64,000 bases of DNA from Lewinellaceae bacterium (GCA_020636315.1 JACJYA010000022.1:43115-107114); one strand, 5' to 3'. Counted from the stretch's first letter, positions 25,499 through 34,393 are shown. Numbers and translations are program-made. Notes: a model not told the origin generated them from the letters alone.

Positions 25499-26890
25499 AT
25501 GAAGCTCTTCAAGAAGTTTCCGGACAGCATCATCATCATCATGGCCATCATGCTGGGCTTTATCATCCTCACCTGGATCGTTCCCGCCGGCGAGTTCGAC
25601 CGTATGGAAGTAGCGGGCAGGCAGGTCATCACTCCAGGCTCTTATCACGAGGTGAAGCCTGCACCGCAAGGTATAGGGGACCTTTTCATGGGGCCGATCC
25701 GGGGTTTCATTTCGGCGGCACAGATCATCGGGTTCGTTTTCCTGGTGGGCGGGGCCTTCAATATCCTCACCCGTACCGGTGCGGTTGATGCGGGCCTGCG
25801 CGACATCATCAAGCTGAGTGAAAACAAACCGGGTTATAAAAAGTGGATCATCCCGCTGATCATCACCTTGTTCTCCCTGGCAGGTTCTACCTTCGGAATG
25901 TGTGAAGAGGTGCTTGTTTTCGTCCTCATTACCATCCCTCTTAGCCTGGCGCTGGGTTACGATTCCATCGTGGGCCTGTCCATTTCCTTTGTTGGAGCGG
26001 GAGTGGGTTTTGCCGGTGCTTTCATCAACCCCTTTACTATCGGAGTAGCCCAGGGCATTGCCGAACTGCCTCCGGCCAGCGGCATGGGTTACCGGCTGAT
26101 CGTGTGGATTATCGTCACATTGATCGCTATTGTTTACATCATGCGTTATGCGCAGCGGGTGGAAAAAGACAAAACCCACAGCCCTATGTACGAGATCGAT
26201 GAGGAACGGGATATTTCCCATCTGAACGAAAGTGAAGGAGAAGGGTTTACCACCCGGCACAAACTGGTGCTTTTAATCCTGGGAGCGGCTCTGGCGCTGC
26301 TGGTAGTTGGGGTGAGCAGCTGGCATTGGTACATCAATGAGATCTCCGCTCTGTTCATCGCCATGGGAGTAGCTGCCGCAATTGTCGGCAAGCTGGATAT
26401 GGACGGCACGGTAGAAGCCTTCAAAGATGGCGCCCGCGATATGATCACCGCCGCTTTGGTCATCGGCCTGGCCAAGGGGCTGATCGTCATTGCCGAAGAC
26501 GGCCGCATCATCGATACCATACTCAACAGCATTGCCTCGGCCTCCGAAGGGCTGCCCAAGGCCATCACCGTAGAGATCATGTTCGTTTTCCAGACGTTCC
26601 TCAACTTCTTTGTGCCTTCCGGTTCCGGGCAGGCGGCCCTCACCATGCCTATTATGGCGCCGCTGAGCGACCTGCTGGGCGTCAGCCGGCAAACGGCAGT
26701 GCTTGCCTTCCAGTTTGGCGACGGCCTCAGCAACATGATCATACCTACCAGCGGGGTGACGATGGGGATACTGGCAGTGGCCAAAGTGCCCTACAATGTA
26801 TGGGTAAGGTGGTTTACTCCACTGCTGCTTATTCTCATTGCAGCCTGTATGCTTTTGTTACTGCCTCCGTTGTTTATGTTCACCTGGTAA
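25499..26890 (+). CDS. yfcC: YfcC-family carrier (putative basic amino acid antiporter)
   Basis: 463 residues with about twelve membrane segments in the C4-dicarboxylate/arginine carrier superfamily (YfcC/DcuC type). The N-terminal ILTWIVPAGEFDR, the first-half motif GGAFNILTRTGAVDAGL, the re-entrant FSLAGSTFGMCEEVLVF and the second-half FFVPSGSGQAALTMPIMAPL, FGDGLSNMIIPTSGVTMGIL are hallmarks. E. coli YfcC and relatives such as ArcD-like carriers are regarded as basic amino acid antiporters. Next to cyanophycin genes, arginine or ornithine exchange would make sense (inference). Confidence 0.85.
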   Translation: MKLFKKFPDSIIIIMAIMLGFIILTWIVPAGEFDRMEVAGRQVITPGSYHEVKPAPQGIGDLFMGPIRGFISAAQIIGFVFLVGGAFNILTRTGAVDAGLRDIIKLSENKPGYKKWIIPLIITLFSLAGSTFGMCEEVLVFVLITIPLSLALGYDSIVGLSISFVGAGVGFAGAFINPFTIGVAQGIAELPPASGMGYRLIVWIIVTLIAIVYIMRYAQRVEKDKTHSPMYEIDEERDISHLNESEGEGFTTRHKLVLLILGAALALLVVGVSSWHWYINEISALFIAMGVAAAIVGKLDMDGTVEAFKDGARDMITAALVIGLAKGLIVIAEDGRIIDTILNSIASASEGLPKAITVEIMFVFQTFLNFFVPSGSGQAALTMPIMAPLSDLLGVSRQTAVLAFQFGDGLSNMIIPTSGVTMGILAVAKVPYNVWVRWFTPLLLILIAACMLLLLPPLFMFTW

Positions 26891-26922
26891 CCGGACGGGC
26901 CACTTTCAGGTGGCCCGTCTGG

Positions 26923-28455
26923 TCACCGCCGTCCTTTATAAAACCGAGGTTCCAGCGTTTCCAGTACAAATGCCCAGAGGTCTTCATAAGGGATGATCTC
27001 GATTCCATGAGTCTGGTTGGCAACTTCCAGCGGTATGGCCTTTAATTTATTGTAATATTGCTCGGATTTGCGGATTACCGCTTCCTTGTGAAAACTACAC
27101 AGGGGAATTTGCAGCAGCATCTTGACAAAGAAATTGCTGCGCTTGAGGGCCTTGTCTTTGACCAGGTACCGCACCCTGTATTTGTTGATGGCATCGATGC
27201 GGTCAATCGCTTCCCCATACCGCTTTTTGATGATGAGAAAGAGCGTCTGTATAATAAGGATGGCCACATTCATCCCCTGCTTATCCCGGGAAAAGACTGG
27301 TACTTCGTTGAGAAAGCGGGCGAGGCGAAATTTTCTGAGGCGCACCTGATCTTCTCCGGCGCTTGCCCTGCCGGCCTCCAGTAGAAAGTGAATGTATGCA
27401 CCATTGATCCGCCATTGCTCTTTATCAACTTCCCGAAGCCGCTCATACCCCTTGTGAGAAGTAGCTTGCTGAAAAACTTCAAGAGCCCGCTGGTACTGCC
27501 GCGTATGAAGAGACAGGATCAGCAGCATTTCCATATTGACAAACCAGTTGACTGTTCCTGCCGGTATCAGTTGCGCGGCTTTCCTGGCTGTGTCTTCCCC
27601 TTTTTCAAACTGCCGGAGCTGAATATGAGCCAGAATCTGTTGATGAAGAAAAGTATAAATTGGCGTTTTCACTTCATAGTCCTTGGCTTCGAATGCACGT
27701 ATTGCTTCCTGGCAGCTCTCTACGGTGCGTTTGTAATCATTTACAGACCGGTAGGCAATGATCCGGATCAGATGCCCCAGAAAGAGCAGGCGGTAGGTTT
27801 GGTATTCCGCCATGGCCCCTTTGAGTTCCTCGTAATAGGCAAGCGCTATTTTATTCGCATCTGCTTTAGCTGCCCGCTCACTGATGTAGCTGGCAACGAG
27901 CAGGGTGTAGTATTCCTCAGCCAGCGATTCGAAGCGCCAGGCCCGGGCATATCTCTTGTGTATCCGGTTGTATTCCTCCATTTTTTTCAGGTTGCCGAGC
28001 CGGGCTCCATAATGGAAGCGCAATACCTGGCTGGCCTGTACGCTTATTTCTGTCAGGTCGAAACGACGGGCACGCCTGAGGGCTTTCTCCGCCAGCCGGA
28101 TGGCGGCCTGCCGCCCTCCCATACGCAGGAGCACCCGCACGGCCGCCCAATCCTTATGGCACCGATAATAAGCTCTTTCCTGGTCATTCAAAGAGGTGTC
28201 CGAAAGGTTGATAAAAAGCAAGCTGTTCAGCAACCGCTTTTTCAGAATGGATTTCAGGCTGCGGTAACTGGAATATTTACCTCCCGGGCCATACAAAAAC
28301 TCCATTGCCTCTTTATCCGTCCTGGCCGCCCCCGTGCTGAGGGCATCGTAAAGGTTCATCAATTTGTTCTCGTTATCATTGGCCTTTCCCAGTAACTCGA
28401 TGCGGCGGATCCTGTTTTTTGTAACGATTCGAACCAGTTCAAGCAGAGTTTTCAT
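26923..28455 (-). CDS. Large helical TPR-like protein of unknown function
   Basis: 510 residues, predicted soluble and almost all helical. Repeating pairs with TPR-like spacing are seen (AAIRLAEKALRRARRFDLTE, RTVESCQEAIRAFEAKDYEV, EDTARKAAQLIPAG, RALEVFQQATSHKGYERLR). No HTH or catalytic motif was recognised. The N-terminus (LLELVRIVTKNRIRRIELLG) looks like a short adapter helix. It is divergent from the GG-peptide export cluster starting at 29110 across a 654 bp gap; a sensor or scaffold role there is possible but unsupported. I do not recognise the family by name. Confidence 0.6.
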   Translation of the reverse strand: MKTLLELVRIVTKNRIRRIELLGKANDNENKLMNLYDALSTGAARTDKEAMEFLYGPGGKYSSYRSLKSILKKRLLNSLLFINLSDTSLNDQERAYYRCHKDWAAVRVLLRMGGRQAAIRLAEKALRRARRFDLTEISVQASQVLRFHYGARLGNLKKMEEYNRIHKRYARAWRFESLAEEYYTLLVASYISERAAKADANKIALAYYEELKGAMAEYQTYRLLFLGHLIRIIAYRSVNDYKRTVESCQEAIRAFEAKDYEVKTPIYTFLHQQILAHIQLRQFEKGEDTARKAAQLIPAGTVNWFVNMEMLLILSLHTRQYQRALEVFQQATSHKGYERLREVDKEQWRINGAYIHFLLEAGRASAGEDQVRLRKFRLARFLNEVPVFSRDKQGMNVAILIIQTLFLIIKKRYGEAIDRIDAINKYRVRYLVKDKALKRSNFFVKMLLQIPLCSFHKEAVIRKSEQYYNKLKAIPLEVANQTHGIEIIPYEDLWAFVLETLEPRFYKGRR

Positions 28456-29054
28456 CCAACCAAAGTTTTCGTTTTGTCAGTAAATCAAAAATTGCAAAAC
28501 ACTGTATAGCAGCGTTTTATCATTTTTTTTCACGAAAACATTTTCCAATTTGCCGATGAAAAAGTGCGAAGAGCTGTCCTGGCATAAAAAGATAGAATGC
28601 AATAGATTTGGGGTATAAGCATCATCAAAACGATTATGAAAACTTAAACACCTATTGCCATGGTCCTTACCAGTTATCAAAATCCATTCCCGCCTGAAGG
28701 GGGCCGGCTATGCCGGAGCGAAAGTTGTAGCTTAGGCCATATCCTCTGTACGGGTGGGATCATCCAGGAAGACCTGGACTTGTGAAAAGCCAGAAGATGG
28801 TGCCTGTTGACGGTTGCTCCGCCCCCGGAGGTGCCAATCGCTGCAGCCGGGGTGTGGGAGTGGTTGTTGCCCATGAGCAACAACCGGCAATTGTCGGCAG
28901 GCAACCAGAAACCACTCTGGCCGCACTTCACATACAACAATGAAAAATGGTTGGTTTTTTACCCTTTTGCAAAGACAGGAAAAGCTGATAATCAGCAGTT
29001 TACTATTTTTTTGCCTTGATTTTGACGGAAATTTACTCTGGCGCGGGCGGAACG
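28456..29054. other. Gap upstream of the GG-peptide cluster
   Basis: No convincing gene. Two short overlapping frames on the minus strand (about 28677-28940) and one on the plus strand (28807-29019) lack recognisable domains. A perfect inverted pair GGTTGTTGC (28862-28870) and GCAACAACC (28877-28885) could be an operator or hairpin. The cluster promoter begins at 29055 and the minus-strand promoter of the TPR-like gene must lie close to 28456-28500. Confidence 0.4.
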
Positions 29055-29093
29055 AACTGTCCCGTTAGTTGCCCTTAAATATCAATAAATTTG
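29055..29093 (+). promoter_or_regulatory. Promoter of the peptide-export operon (AACTGTCC-N23-TAAATTTG)
   Basis: AACTGTCC at 29055-29062 is followed 23 bp later by a -7 box TAAATTTG (29086-29093). The same AACT(GT)CC-N23-TAnnTTTG arrangement recurs before the two peptide units and the CPBP gene of this cluster, and was not found at the other promoters checked in this window. Confidence 0.6.
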
Positions 29094-29109
29094 ACCAAGT
29101 AAGCAAAAA

Positions 29110-29538
29110 ATGACAAAGAAAATAAGAGGCCCAATGCCGGAAATAACCGGCCCTGGCCCCTCACAATTACTGATAGAAGTGGAGTTTGGTGTCCCGAGCC
29201 GGCAATGTGTCAATTATGGCATCTGCCGGATCGAGCTGGCCCAGGGCCCCGGCCGCCCAAAAAGCAGTGGATGTAAGCAGTGTGGCGGCCTGGCCCTGGC
29301 TTTCACACCTGAAGAAGGGCTGCTGGAACTGGCATTCCTTCGTTCCAGCCTCAGCGAACAAACACAACGGCAACACTTCGGCAAAGGGTTCTTTCTGATA
29401 GAAGAAGCCTTCCCGCTGCCTCCGTTTCTGTACAGGAAACTGGAGATGCCGGCTGCAGCCATTGCCTGTGGCCAATACGCCGTACTGGAAAGCGGCCCTT
29501 TTCTGAACATTCAATTTTCTAACCTGATAATTTTTTGA
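29110..29538 (+). CDS. Unknown four-cysteine protein, first gene of the peptide-export operon
   Basis: 142 residues without signal peptide or membrane segment. The centre carries four cysteines spaced C-x5-C and C-x2-C (CVNYGIC and CKQCGG), which could form a metal site or redox pair, next to the strands LLIEVEFGV, LALAFTPEEGLLELAFLRS and GKGFFLIEEAFPL. It ends three bases before the thioredoxin gene, so the two are co-translated. No homologue recognised; a role in peptide maturation or regulation is only suggested by position. Confidence 0.6.
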   Translation: MTKKIRGPMPEITGPGPSQLLIEVEFGVPSRQCVNYGICRIELAQGPGRPKSSGCKQCGGLALAFTPEEGLLELAFLRSSLSEQTQRQHFGKGFFLIEEAFPLPPFLYRKLEMPAAAIACGQYAVLESGPFLNIQFSNLIIF

Positions 29539-29541
29539 ACA

Positions 29542-30123
29542 ATGGTTAAGAACATTCTACTCTTGCTGCTCGGCCTGTTTGTCCTGCTTCTGATCATGGG
29601 CACCCTTTTTATAAAAAGAGTAGCCGGAAATGAGGAATTCGCCGAACTGAAAGGGCCGCCCACAGTACTGGCCGAACCCATCGCCAACCCCTTCGGCACT
29701 ATCTATGCCGTAAGTATTGCCGATAAGGATACCATTGAACTCAACCCCGGGAGCGGCCTGGCCTTCATCAATTTCTGGGCTACCTGGTGCCGCCCCTGTA
29801 TCAGCGAGATGCCTACTATTGAGAAACTCTTTCAGGCTTATAAAGGCAAGATGGCATTTTACATCATTTCCACAGACAAGTCCGAAAGTAAGATCAGAGG
29901 GTTTATGAAAAACCGAGGATACGAATTTCCCGTTTACCGGTTAATTAAGACACCAAAAACCGACAGCCTGGCCCGAAAGTTGCCATTGACCCTGTTGTCT
30001 TATAATTCGGAACTCCACATTTACCATTCCGGCTCTGCTAACTGGAACAGCAGAGCCGTCCATCAACTGATAGAGGAATTGTCGGAACTCTCCGAAGGGC
30101 AAAAGGCCACAAACGGCTCCTGA
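29542..30123 (+). CDS. Membrane-anchored TlpA/ResA-like thioredoxin
   Basis: 193 residues. One N-terminal hydrophobic helix (LLLLLGLFVLLLIMGTLFI) anchors it with the catalytic domain outside the cytoplasm. The thioredoxin fold has AFINFWATWCRPCISEMP with Cys83 and Cys86, FYIISTDKSESKIRGFM, and a cis-proline-type loop near KLPLTLLSYNSE. TlpA-type proteins reduce or isomerise periplasmic disulfides. Several peptides exported by this cluster carry paired cysteines, so this is a natural maturation partner (inference). It follows the four-Cys gene by three bases. Confidence 0.88.
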   Translation: MVKNILLLLLGLFVLLLIMGTLFIKRVAGNEEFAELKGPPTVLAEPIANPFGTIYAVSIADKDTIELNPGSGLAFINFWATWCRPCISEMPTIEKLFQAYKGKMAFYIISTDKSESKIRGFMKNRGYEFPVYRLIKTPKTDSLARKLPLTLLSYNSELHIYHSGSANWNSRAVHQLIEELSELSEGQKATNGS

Positions 30124-30169
30124 CCAGGCACTTTTACACCTACACACTCTAAACATTCAATCTGAAGCT

Positions 30170-31321
30170 ATGAAAACTCAGCCCTTTCCCTTCGAATTCG
30201 TCAGGGATAGCGTAGAGGGCCTTTGCGCCCGCCAGAGCGTGCGAAGCCAGGTGATCTATTCAACTGTACTGTTGGCCCTGGCCGCACTGCTCCTTTCCCT
30301 TCCACTGATCGAGGTTGGCATCAGTAAAAGAAGCCGGGCAATAATACGGGCAAAACAAAAAAACAACGAACTGTCCGTACCGGTATATGCCCAGATAAAA
30401 CAAACCTCCCTCCGGGAAGGGCTCCGCGTAGAGCAGGGCGATACCCTGCTGGCCCTGAGCACCGCAAAACTGGACGAGCAGCTCTCCATCCTCCAGGAGC
30501 AGGGGGAGCTGAATGCAGCTTATATCCGGGACCTTAAGCGGTTGTCCGCTTCAGACTCCATCACGCCGGAAGCTCTGGAAACTTCTCTTTTCTACCAGGA
30601 ATACATCCAATACCACCGGAAAACAGCCGAGCAGCAGCTACAGGTGGATTTCTCTCACCGGGCCCTGCTGCGCAACGAACAACTGTTCAAGGCCGGCGCC
30701 ATCGCCAGAGTAGAATACGAACAGGCAGAATTCGAAGCCAACCTGGCAAAGCGCGTGCTGCTTTCCATCCGGGAACAATATCGCCGCAACTGGCAGCTGG
30801 AGCTGGAGCGCTATAAAAAAGAGGCCCTGGAGTTGCAGTCGCGTGCCCGGAAGATCAAAAAAGAGAAAGCGGACTATTTTATCACTGCTCCCATCAGCGG
30901 GACAGTAACCCAGTGCGCCGGGCTCCGGAGTGGCAATTTCGCCGCACCCAACCAGCCCGTCGCCACCATTTCGGCCGATGACACCCTGATCGTGGAGAGC
31001 TACCTCTCGCCGGCCGACATTGGGCTGATCCGAAAGGGAATGGAGGTGCAGTTCCAGGTGGATGCCTACAATTACAATCAATGGGGGTTGGCCAGTGGGG
31101 TGGTCGTCCATATTTCTGAAGACATCGTCCAGTATCAGGAACAGCCGGCCTTTATCGTCCGGTGCACCCTTCGGGAAAACTGCCTCCGGCTGAAGAATGG
31201 ATACCGGGGAAAGCTCAGGAAAGGCATGACCCTGACCGCCCGGTTTTCAATAACCCGCCGCAGCCTGTACCATTTATTGTATGACAAGGTCGATAACTGG
31301 CTGAACCCGAACCTTGGCTAG
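30170..31321 (+). CDS. HlyD-family membrane fusion protein
   Basis: 383 residues. It has a short cytoplasmic N-terminus, one membrane helix (VIYSTVLLALAALLLSLPLI), a biotinyl-lipoyl half-domain (SVPVYAQIKQTSLREGLRVEQGDTLLAL), a long coiled-coil hairpin (about 95-230), the second lipoyl half (ISGTVTQCAGLRSGNFAAPNQPVATI) and a beta-barrel domain. HlyD-type adaptors link an inner-membrane exporter to an outer-membrane channel. The next gene is the ABC exporter; no TolC-like gene lies in this window. Confidence 0.9.
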   Translation: MKTQPFPFEFVRDSVEGLCARQSVRSQVIYSTVLLALAALLLSLPLIEVGISKRSRAIIRAKQKNNELSVPVYAQIKQTSLREGLRVEQGDTLLALSTAKLDEQLSILQEQGELNAAYIRDLKRLSASDSITPEALETSLFYQEYIQYHRKTAEQQLQVDFSHRALLRNEQLFKAGAIARVEYEQAEFEANLAKRVLLSIREQYRRNWQLELERYKKEALELQSRARKIKKEKADYFITAPISGTVTQCAGLRSGNFAAPNQPVATISADDTLIVESYLSPADIGLIRKGMEVQFQVDAYNYNQWGLASGVVVHISEDIVQYQEQPAFIVRCTLRENCLRLKNGYRGKLRKGMTLTARFSITRRSLYHLLYDKVDNWLNPNLG

Positions 31322-31408
31322 TTCCAGGGGGCTAAATCCTTTTCCGATTCTGTCCGTCCTTTTTTACCATTTTACAGAGCCGTTTTTACCAGGCAAAATT
31401 ATAAAGCT

Positions 31409-33589
31409 ATGAATACCAATATTAAACAACATGATATTACAGACTGCGGAGCAGCCTGCCTGGCCTCCATATCCGCGTACCATCGTTTGAAATTGCCGAT
31501 ATCCAGGATACGCCAGCTGGCCAGTACCGACCAGAAAGGCACCAATGTCCTTGGCCTGGTGGAAGCCGCTGAAAAGCTGGGTTTTTCGGCAAAAGGGGTG
31601 CGGGGAGACATCGACTGCCTGGACAAGATCCCTCTCCCGGCCATAGCCCATGTGATCGTCAGGGAGGGCCTCCACCATTTTGTAGTGGTTTATAAGGTGA
31701 GGAGAAACACCATCACCATTATGGATCCGGGTATCGGGCAACGGGCCAGGCTTTCAATCGAAACCTTTCGGGATATGTGGACGGGAGTCCTGGTATTGTT
31801 AACGCCCAATGATTCCTTCCGGCCGGGAAACCACCAGGTTCCGGTTTGGAGACGTTTCTGGGAGCTGGCCCGCCCTCACAAGGCCGTGCTGGTTCAGGCT
31901 CTTTTCGGAGCGGTGATATATACGCTGCTGGGGCTATCCACTTCGATCTATATTCAAAAGATAACGGATTTCGTCCTCGTGGAAGGCAACACCAACCTGC
32001 TGAACCTGCTCAGCACAGGCATGCTCATTCTTTTGGCGCTCCAGATATTTATAGGAGTGCTGAAAAACATTTTCACCATCCGGGCAGGACAGAAGATAGA
32101 CGCTCTTTTGCTGGTGGAATATTACCGGCACCTTTTGCGGCTGCCCCAGCGTTTTTTTGACACCATGCGCGTGGGGGAGATCATTTCCCGGGTCAATGAT
32201 GCGATCAAGATCCGCATGTTCGTGAACGATGTGGTGATCAGCCTGCTCGTCAATGTTCTGGTCGTTGCTTTCTCCTTCGGGCTCATGTTCACCTATTACT
32301 GGAAGCTCGGGCTGATCCTGCTTACGATGATCCCCATGTATGCCCTGATCTACTTCATTGCCAACCAGATGAACAGAAAAAGGGAACGGCAGCTCATGCA
32401 ACGGGCGGCCGAACTGGAAACCCAGTTGGTCGAAACGCTGAATGCCATCAAAACCATCAAGCTGTTCGGGCTCGAAACATTTGCCAAAGTAAAAACGGAA
32501 TCCCGCATCATCCGCCTGCTCAATACCAGTTACCGCTCCGGGATGAATACCCTCTTTTCCAGCCACAGCACCGAATTCGTCAGCAAATTATTCGTTATCA
32601 TCCTGCTTTGGACGGGCTCCTATTTTGTCATTCAAAAAATGATCACCCCCGGCGAGCTGCTGTCCTTTTATGCCCTGGTCAGCTATTTTACCGGCCCGTC
32701 CCAGTCCATCATCCATTTCAACAAAGCCATACAAAACGCCCTCATCGCGGCCGACCGCCTATTCGAGGTTTTTGACATCGGGCTCGAAGAACACGGCCGG
32801 AAGATGGACCTCCTTCCCGAGATGATCGGCGATATCCGTTTCGAAGAAGTTCATTTCCGGTACGGCTCCCGAAATAAGGTCTTTGAAGGGCTTAACCTGG
32901 TTATCCCCCGGGGGAAAATAACGGCCATCGTCGGGGAAAGTGGTTCGGGAAAATCAACCCTGGCGGCTCTCATCCAGAAAGTCTATCCCCTCCATGAAGG
33001 CTCCATCCGCATCGGGCAGTACGACCTCAAATACATCTCCGAGGACAGCCTTCGCCGCTGGGCCAGTGTCGTCCCTCAAAAGCTGGACCTCTTCGCCGGC
33101 AACGTCATCGAGAATATCGCCGTCGGCGAGCTCAACCCCGACATCCAGCGCGTAATGGAAGTATGCCGGTTACTGGGCCTGGAAACACTGATCAAAAGCC
33201 TGCCTGCGGAATTCAACACCTATCTGGGGGAAAACGGCGCCAACCTCTCCGGGGGCCAGCGGCAACGCCTGGCCCTGGCCCGCGCCCTGTACCGTTCCCC
33301 CGAGATCCTCATCCTGGATGAAGCCACCTCTTCCCTCGACTCCATTTCTGAAGAACACGTTCAGCGGGCCATTCAAACGCTTAAAGCAAAAGGCAAAACC
33401 ATCATCATCATCGCTCACCGGCTGAGCACTGTAATGAACGCCGATAAGATCGTAGTCCTGGAGAACGGGCGCATCGCCGAAGAAGGCGCCCACTCTGCCC
33501 TGCTGCGCCGGCGCGGCCATTATTACCGGCTTTGGGACAAGCAATTCCCCCGGCCGGCCAGAGCCGAACTGAACGGGGCGCCGGCTTAA
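31409..33589 (+). CDS. Peptidase-containing ABC transporter (C39 peptidase + ABC exporter)
   Basis: 726 residues in the PCAT layout. The C39 peptidase domain (1 to about 125) has the catalytic Cys13 in DITDCGAACLAS, His90 in HHFVVVYKV and Asp106 in IMDPG. It cleaves leaders after a double glycine. A six-helix exporter domain follows (about 150-440), then an ATPase with GESGSGKST (Walker A), LSGGQRQRLALARAL (signature) and EILILDEATSSLDS (Walker B). It forms a dimer in the inner membrane and exports GG-leader peptides. Five such peptides are encoded 0.6-1.9 kb downstream. Confidence 0.95.
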   Translation: MNTNIKQHDITDCGAACLASISAYHRLKLPISRIRQLASTDQKGTNVLGLVEAAEKLGFSAKGVRGDIDCLDKIPLPAIAHVIVREGLHHFVVVYKVRRNTITIMDPGIGQRARLSIETFRDMWTGVLVLLTPNDSFRPGNHQVPVWRRFWELARPHKAVLVQALFGAVIYTLLGLSTSIYIQKITDFVLVEGNTNLLNLLSTGMLILLALQIFIGVLKNIFTIRAGQKIDALLLVEYYRHLLRLPQRFFDTMRVGEIISRVNDAIKIRMFVNDVVISLLVNVLVVAFSFGLMFTYYWKLGLILLTMIPMYALIYFIANQMNRKRERQLMQRAAELETQLVETLNAIKTIKLFGLETFAKVKTESRIIRLLNTSYRSGMNTLFSSHSTEFVSKLFVIILLWTGSYFVIQKMITPGELLSFYALVSYFTGPSQSIIHFNKAIQNALIAADRLFEVFDIGLEEHGRKMDLLPEMIGDIRFEEVHFRYGSRNKVFEGLNLVIPRGKITAIVGESGSGKSTLAALIQKVYPLHEGSIRIGQYDLKYISEDSLRRWASVVPQKLDLFAGNVIENIAVGELNPDIQRVMEVCRLLGLETLIKSLPAEFNTYLGENGANLSGGQRQRLALARALYRSPEILILDEATSSLDSISEEHVQRAIQTLKAKGKTIIIIAHRLSTVMNADKIVVLENGRIAEEGAHSALLRRRGHYYRLWDKQFPRPARAELNGAPA

Positions 33590-33633
33590 TGAATAGCCGG
33601 GTGACTGATCACCATTTTTAAAAATCTAAAGCC

Positions 33634-33966
33634 ATGTCTTTGTTAGAAAAAATAGAACGCGTAGAACGCATCCACCGGATGATACAGTACAAGCGCACCG
33701 GCAATCCCGGGCAGTTTGCCCGCAAACTGGGCGTTTCCAGAAGCATGCTTTATCAGATGCTCAAAGAGCTGAAACAACTCGGCGCGCCGATCGCTTATTG
33801 CAAATACCGGCAATCTTATCTCTATCTCCACCCGGTGCGGTTTCGCTTTGGCTTTGAGGAGAACACTCTCACCGAAACGGAAGCCGTCCGGGTCAATGGA
33901 GGCGTAGTATTCTCACCGGCCCAGCTGATTGCCTGCCAGCCCTCCTTTCAGGCTGAGGATAATTGA
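33634..33966 (+). CDS. Small helix-turn-helix regulator ending in a GG-leader-like motif
   Basis: 110 residues. A DeoR/HTH_11-type helix-turn-helix spans about 24-46 (NPGQFARKLGVSRSMLYQMLKELK), followed by LGAPIAYCKYRQSYLYLHPVRFRFGF. The C-terminal tail reads ETEAVRVNGGVVFSPAQL, which resembles the leader/core junction of the cluster peptides, with GG at residues 89-90. It ends the export operon, 44 bp after the ABC exporter, and is followed by a terminator. It is likely the local transcription regulator; whether the GG motif is functional is speculative. Confidence 0.78.
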   Translation: MSLLEKIERVERIHRMIQYKRTGNPGQFARKLGVSRSMLYQMLKELKQLGAPIAYCKYRQSYLYLHPVRFRFGFEENTLTETEAVRVNGGVVFSPAQLIACQPSFQAEDN

Positions 33967-34029
33967 TCCGGATTGCGGAAAGAATCAGGTTTCTCTTTAT
34001 GCACTTGCGTTACTGTGCTCATTTTCAGG

Positions 34030-34059
34030 GCCTCGCCTTTCGGCAGAGGCTCTTTTTTT
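34030..34059 (+). terminator. Terminator of the export operon
   Basis: GCCTCGCC (34030-34037) pairs with GGCaGAGGC (34042-34050, one bulged A), followed by TCTTTTTTT. It separates the HTH gene from the first peptide promoter. Confidence 0.7.
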
Positions 34060-34073
34060 ACCCCGGCAACCCC

Positions 34074-34120
34074 ACTTTAACACAACTCCAGCCATAGTAG
34101 AGTGGCGGCCCGTATCTTTG
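34074..34120 (+). promoter_or_regulatory. Promoter of peptide unit 1 with 31 bp repeated element
   Basis: A 31 bp sequence at 34074-34104 (starts ACTTTAACAC, ends ATAGTAGAGTG) is repeated exactly at 34620-34650. In both copies it lies 8 bp upstream of a -7 box; here the box is TATCTTTG at 34113-34120. The internal AACTCC ends 23 bp before the box, matching the two other cluster promoters. Confidence 0.65.
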
Positions 34121-34178
34121 AACTGAACATTGAAAAAAGGCTATTTACTTTATTTTTTAACCATTAAATCTTTGAATC

Positions 34179-34349
34179 ATGAAAAATGCTGAACAACTGA
34201 ATTACCGGGAACTGAACCCTGTTGAAAGCACAGAAACCGGGGGGGGCTTTGATCCTTTTTCCCTCCTCGCCTTCCTCGTCGATACCGTGATCGACATGGC
34301 AAATGACCCCAATTGCGGGTGCAACGGAGGAGAAGTTTACTATCCCTGA
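34179..34349 (+). CDS. GG-leader peptide 1 (hydrophobic bacteriocin-like)
   Basis: 56 residues. A 22-residue leader ends in ESTETGG; the predicted 34-residue core opens GFDPFSLLAFLVDTVIDMA, a hydrophobic amphipathic stretch, then carries a CGC cysteine pair and ends EVYYP. It resembles the core of peptide 3 (FDPFSLLAF.. against LFPTLLSIA..). The C39 exporter upstream would remove the leader after GG. Probably one half of a two-peptide system with peptide 2. Bacteriocin or signal function is inferred. Confidence 0.75.
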   Translation: MKNAEQLNYRELNPVESTETGGGFDPFSLLAFLVDTVIDMANDPNCGCNGGEVYYP

Positions 34350-34393
34350 CCAAAGAAGGCAAATCCTATTTTTTAACCTTAAATTTTTGAGCT

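Noticed and set aside
28677..29019. Short overlapping frames upstream of the peptide operon, one with a GG-like stretch (IGTSGGGATV)
   Set aside because: Opposite strand to the cluster, no bacteriocin-type leader, and overlap with a hairpin; not convincing as a sixth peptide.
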